Shown here one piece after another: positions 6,252 to 6,545 of a stretch of 6,545 bases of DNA. Position numbers and translations under genes: made by a program. The notes under the pieces were generated by a model. That model did not search any database and was not told the origin of the DNA. It saw only the letters and a list, made by a program, of their open reading frames with translations. The first letter of the stretch is position 1, and each line of letters begins with the position of its first letter. The stretch covers positions 1 to 6,545 of the forward strand of contig NZ_JOAK01000066.1 of NCBI RefSeq assembly GCF_000720455.1, given 5' to 3'. Source of the DNA: Streptomyces virginiae. GTDB taxonomy: Bacteria > Actinomycetota > Actinomycetes > Streptomycetales > Streptomycetaceae.

Positions 6252-6335
6252 TCAGCACGCCGGACAGATGGCGCTGGACATGCGGCCGAGGTCGACGTGC
6301 CGCCGACTCACCAAGGCAATTCCAGCTCCATTCAT
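6252..6335 (-). CDS. Cysteine-ending leader peptide upstream of sirA
   Basis: A 27-residue peptide, too short for usual gene calling. It begins MNGAGIAL at the ATG at 6335; the core from residue 9 reads VSRRHVDLGRMSSAICPAC. The RRHVDL...SSAIC core matches, from memory, the short 'putative leader peptides' found in Streptomyces before sulfur-related genes. Cys24 and Cys27 are its only cysteines and Cys27 is the last codon before TGA, so a ribosome short of Cys-tRNA would stall at the very end. No good Shine-Dalgarno precedes the ATG, so the mRNA may be leaderless or translation may begin at GTG codon 9 (6311), giving 19 residues. It likely senses cysteine supply for the operon rather than acting as a protein. 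Confidence 0.82.
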   Translation of the reverse strand: MNGAGIALVSRRHVDLGRMSSAICPAC

Positions 6336-6376
6336 GGCGGAAGCGTGTCATGGGCCGATTGGAGGAGTCCACTACT

Positions 6377-6414
6377 GTCCATGATGCGGACGAACTCGTC
6401 CCGCATCGTGGGAC
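6377..6414. promoter_or_regulatory. Long imperfect palindrome upstream of the leader peptide
   Basis: The core GATGCGGACG / CGTCCCGCATC at 6383-6407 pairs over 10 bp with a single bulged C and a 4-nt loop (AACT). Flanking GTCC (6377-6380) and GGAC (6411-6414) extend the symmetry. It lies 42 nt upstream of the leader ATG, so it could be a repressor or activator operator near the promoter. It could also be a hairpin in an RNA, including the end of a transcript from the right. Confidence 0.45.
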
Positions 6415-6417
6415 GAC

Positions 6418-6431
6418 GTGACGGGGGTCAC
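6418..6431. promoter_or_regulatory. GTGA-N6-TCAC dyad, Crp/Fnr-type half-sites
   Basis: A perfect dyad GTGAC-GGGG-GTCAC. Written as GTGA-N6-TCAC, it has the spacing and core of Crp/Fnr-family binding sites, although the outer T and A of the full TGTGA-N6-TCACA consensus are both C here. It is 83 nt upstream of the leader ATG, a plausible position for an activator site. A chance match in GC-rich DNA is possible. Confidence 0.35.
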
Positions 6432-6464
6432 CCTTGCCCTGGCCGGGCGCTGCCGTTGTTCTTC

Positions 6465-6508
6465 CGCCTGCGGGCCGGTGGTCGCGCCTCAAGCGCCGGC
6501 GGGGCTGG
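6465..6508 (+). repeat. Fragments of Streptomyces-type dispersed intergenic repeats
   Basis: Two adjoining stretches resemble, from memory, sequences that recur many times between Streptomyces genes. One is GCCTGCGGGCCGGTGG followed by TCGCGC at 6465-6487; the other is CCTCAAGCGCCGGCGGGGC at about 6487-6505. The second usually forms one arm of a hairpin, and I do not see its partner arm here. They appear as partial copies set head to tail. A genome-wide count would be needed to confirm copy number. Confidence 0.4.
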
Positions 6509-6545
6509 GTTCGGCCGCCCGGTCGGGGTCGGGAAGGGGGGTGGG

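Larger units (their letters stand above)
6336..6545. other. Non-coding region upstream of the sulfate reduction operon
   Basis: I see no credible gene in these 210 nt on either strand; the open frames here are high-GC shadows. The region should hold the operon promoter, but no clear -35/-10 pair is recognisable. It contains two dyads and, near the right edge, fragments that look like common Streptomyces intergenic repeats. The neighbouring gene to the right lies outside the window, so its orientation is unknown. Confidence 0.6.

Overview
This window looks like chromosomal DNA from a high-GC actinomycete, most likely Streptomyces or a close relative. Third codon positions are almost all G or C, GTG starts occur, genes overlap by 1-4 nt, and the sulfite reductase and leader peptide are of the Streptomyces/Mycobacterium type. 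All supported genes lie on the minus strand, so the biology reads from right to left. Species is inferred from style; no search was possible.

Layout in transcription order. (1) 6545-6336: non-coding DNA. It holds what look like fragments of Streptomyces dispersed intergenic repeats, a GTGA-N6-TCAC dyad and a long imperfect palindrome. (2) 6335-6252: a 27-codon leader peptide ending ...SSAICPAC, with its last Cys codon next to the stop. (3) 6251-6034: a 218-nt leader region, very C-rich just before the first enzyme gene. (4) 6033-558: a compact run of six genes for assimilatory sulfate reduction: ferredoxin-type sulfite reductase (sirA), a 59-aa four-cysteine zinc-ribbon protein, cysH, cysC, cysD and cysN. 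(5) 557-367: a 191-nt gap with small overlapping ORFs and a strong hairpin. (6) 366-1: the N-terminal 122 residues of an SsuA-like lipoprotein, the substrate-binding part of a sulfonate-type ABC transporter, cut by the window edge.

Together CysD and CysN activate sulfate to APS. CysH, which carries the [4Fe-4S] cysteines typical of APS reductases, reduces APS (or PAPS) to sulfite. SirA takes sulfite to sulfide for cysteine synthesis. CysC makes PAPS, either as an alternative substrate or for sulfation. The lipoprotein would supply organosulfur.

The enzymes themselves are ordinary. The parts worth a second look are the cysteine-ending leader with its C-rich downstream region (a probable cysteine-responsive attenuator), the palindromes upstream of it, the uncharacterised zinc-ribbon protein embedded in the operon, and the small-ORF/hairpin arrangement before the transporter gene.
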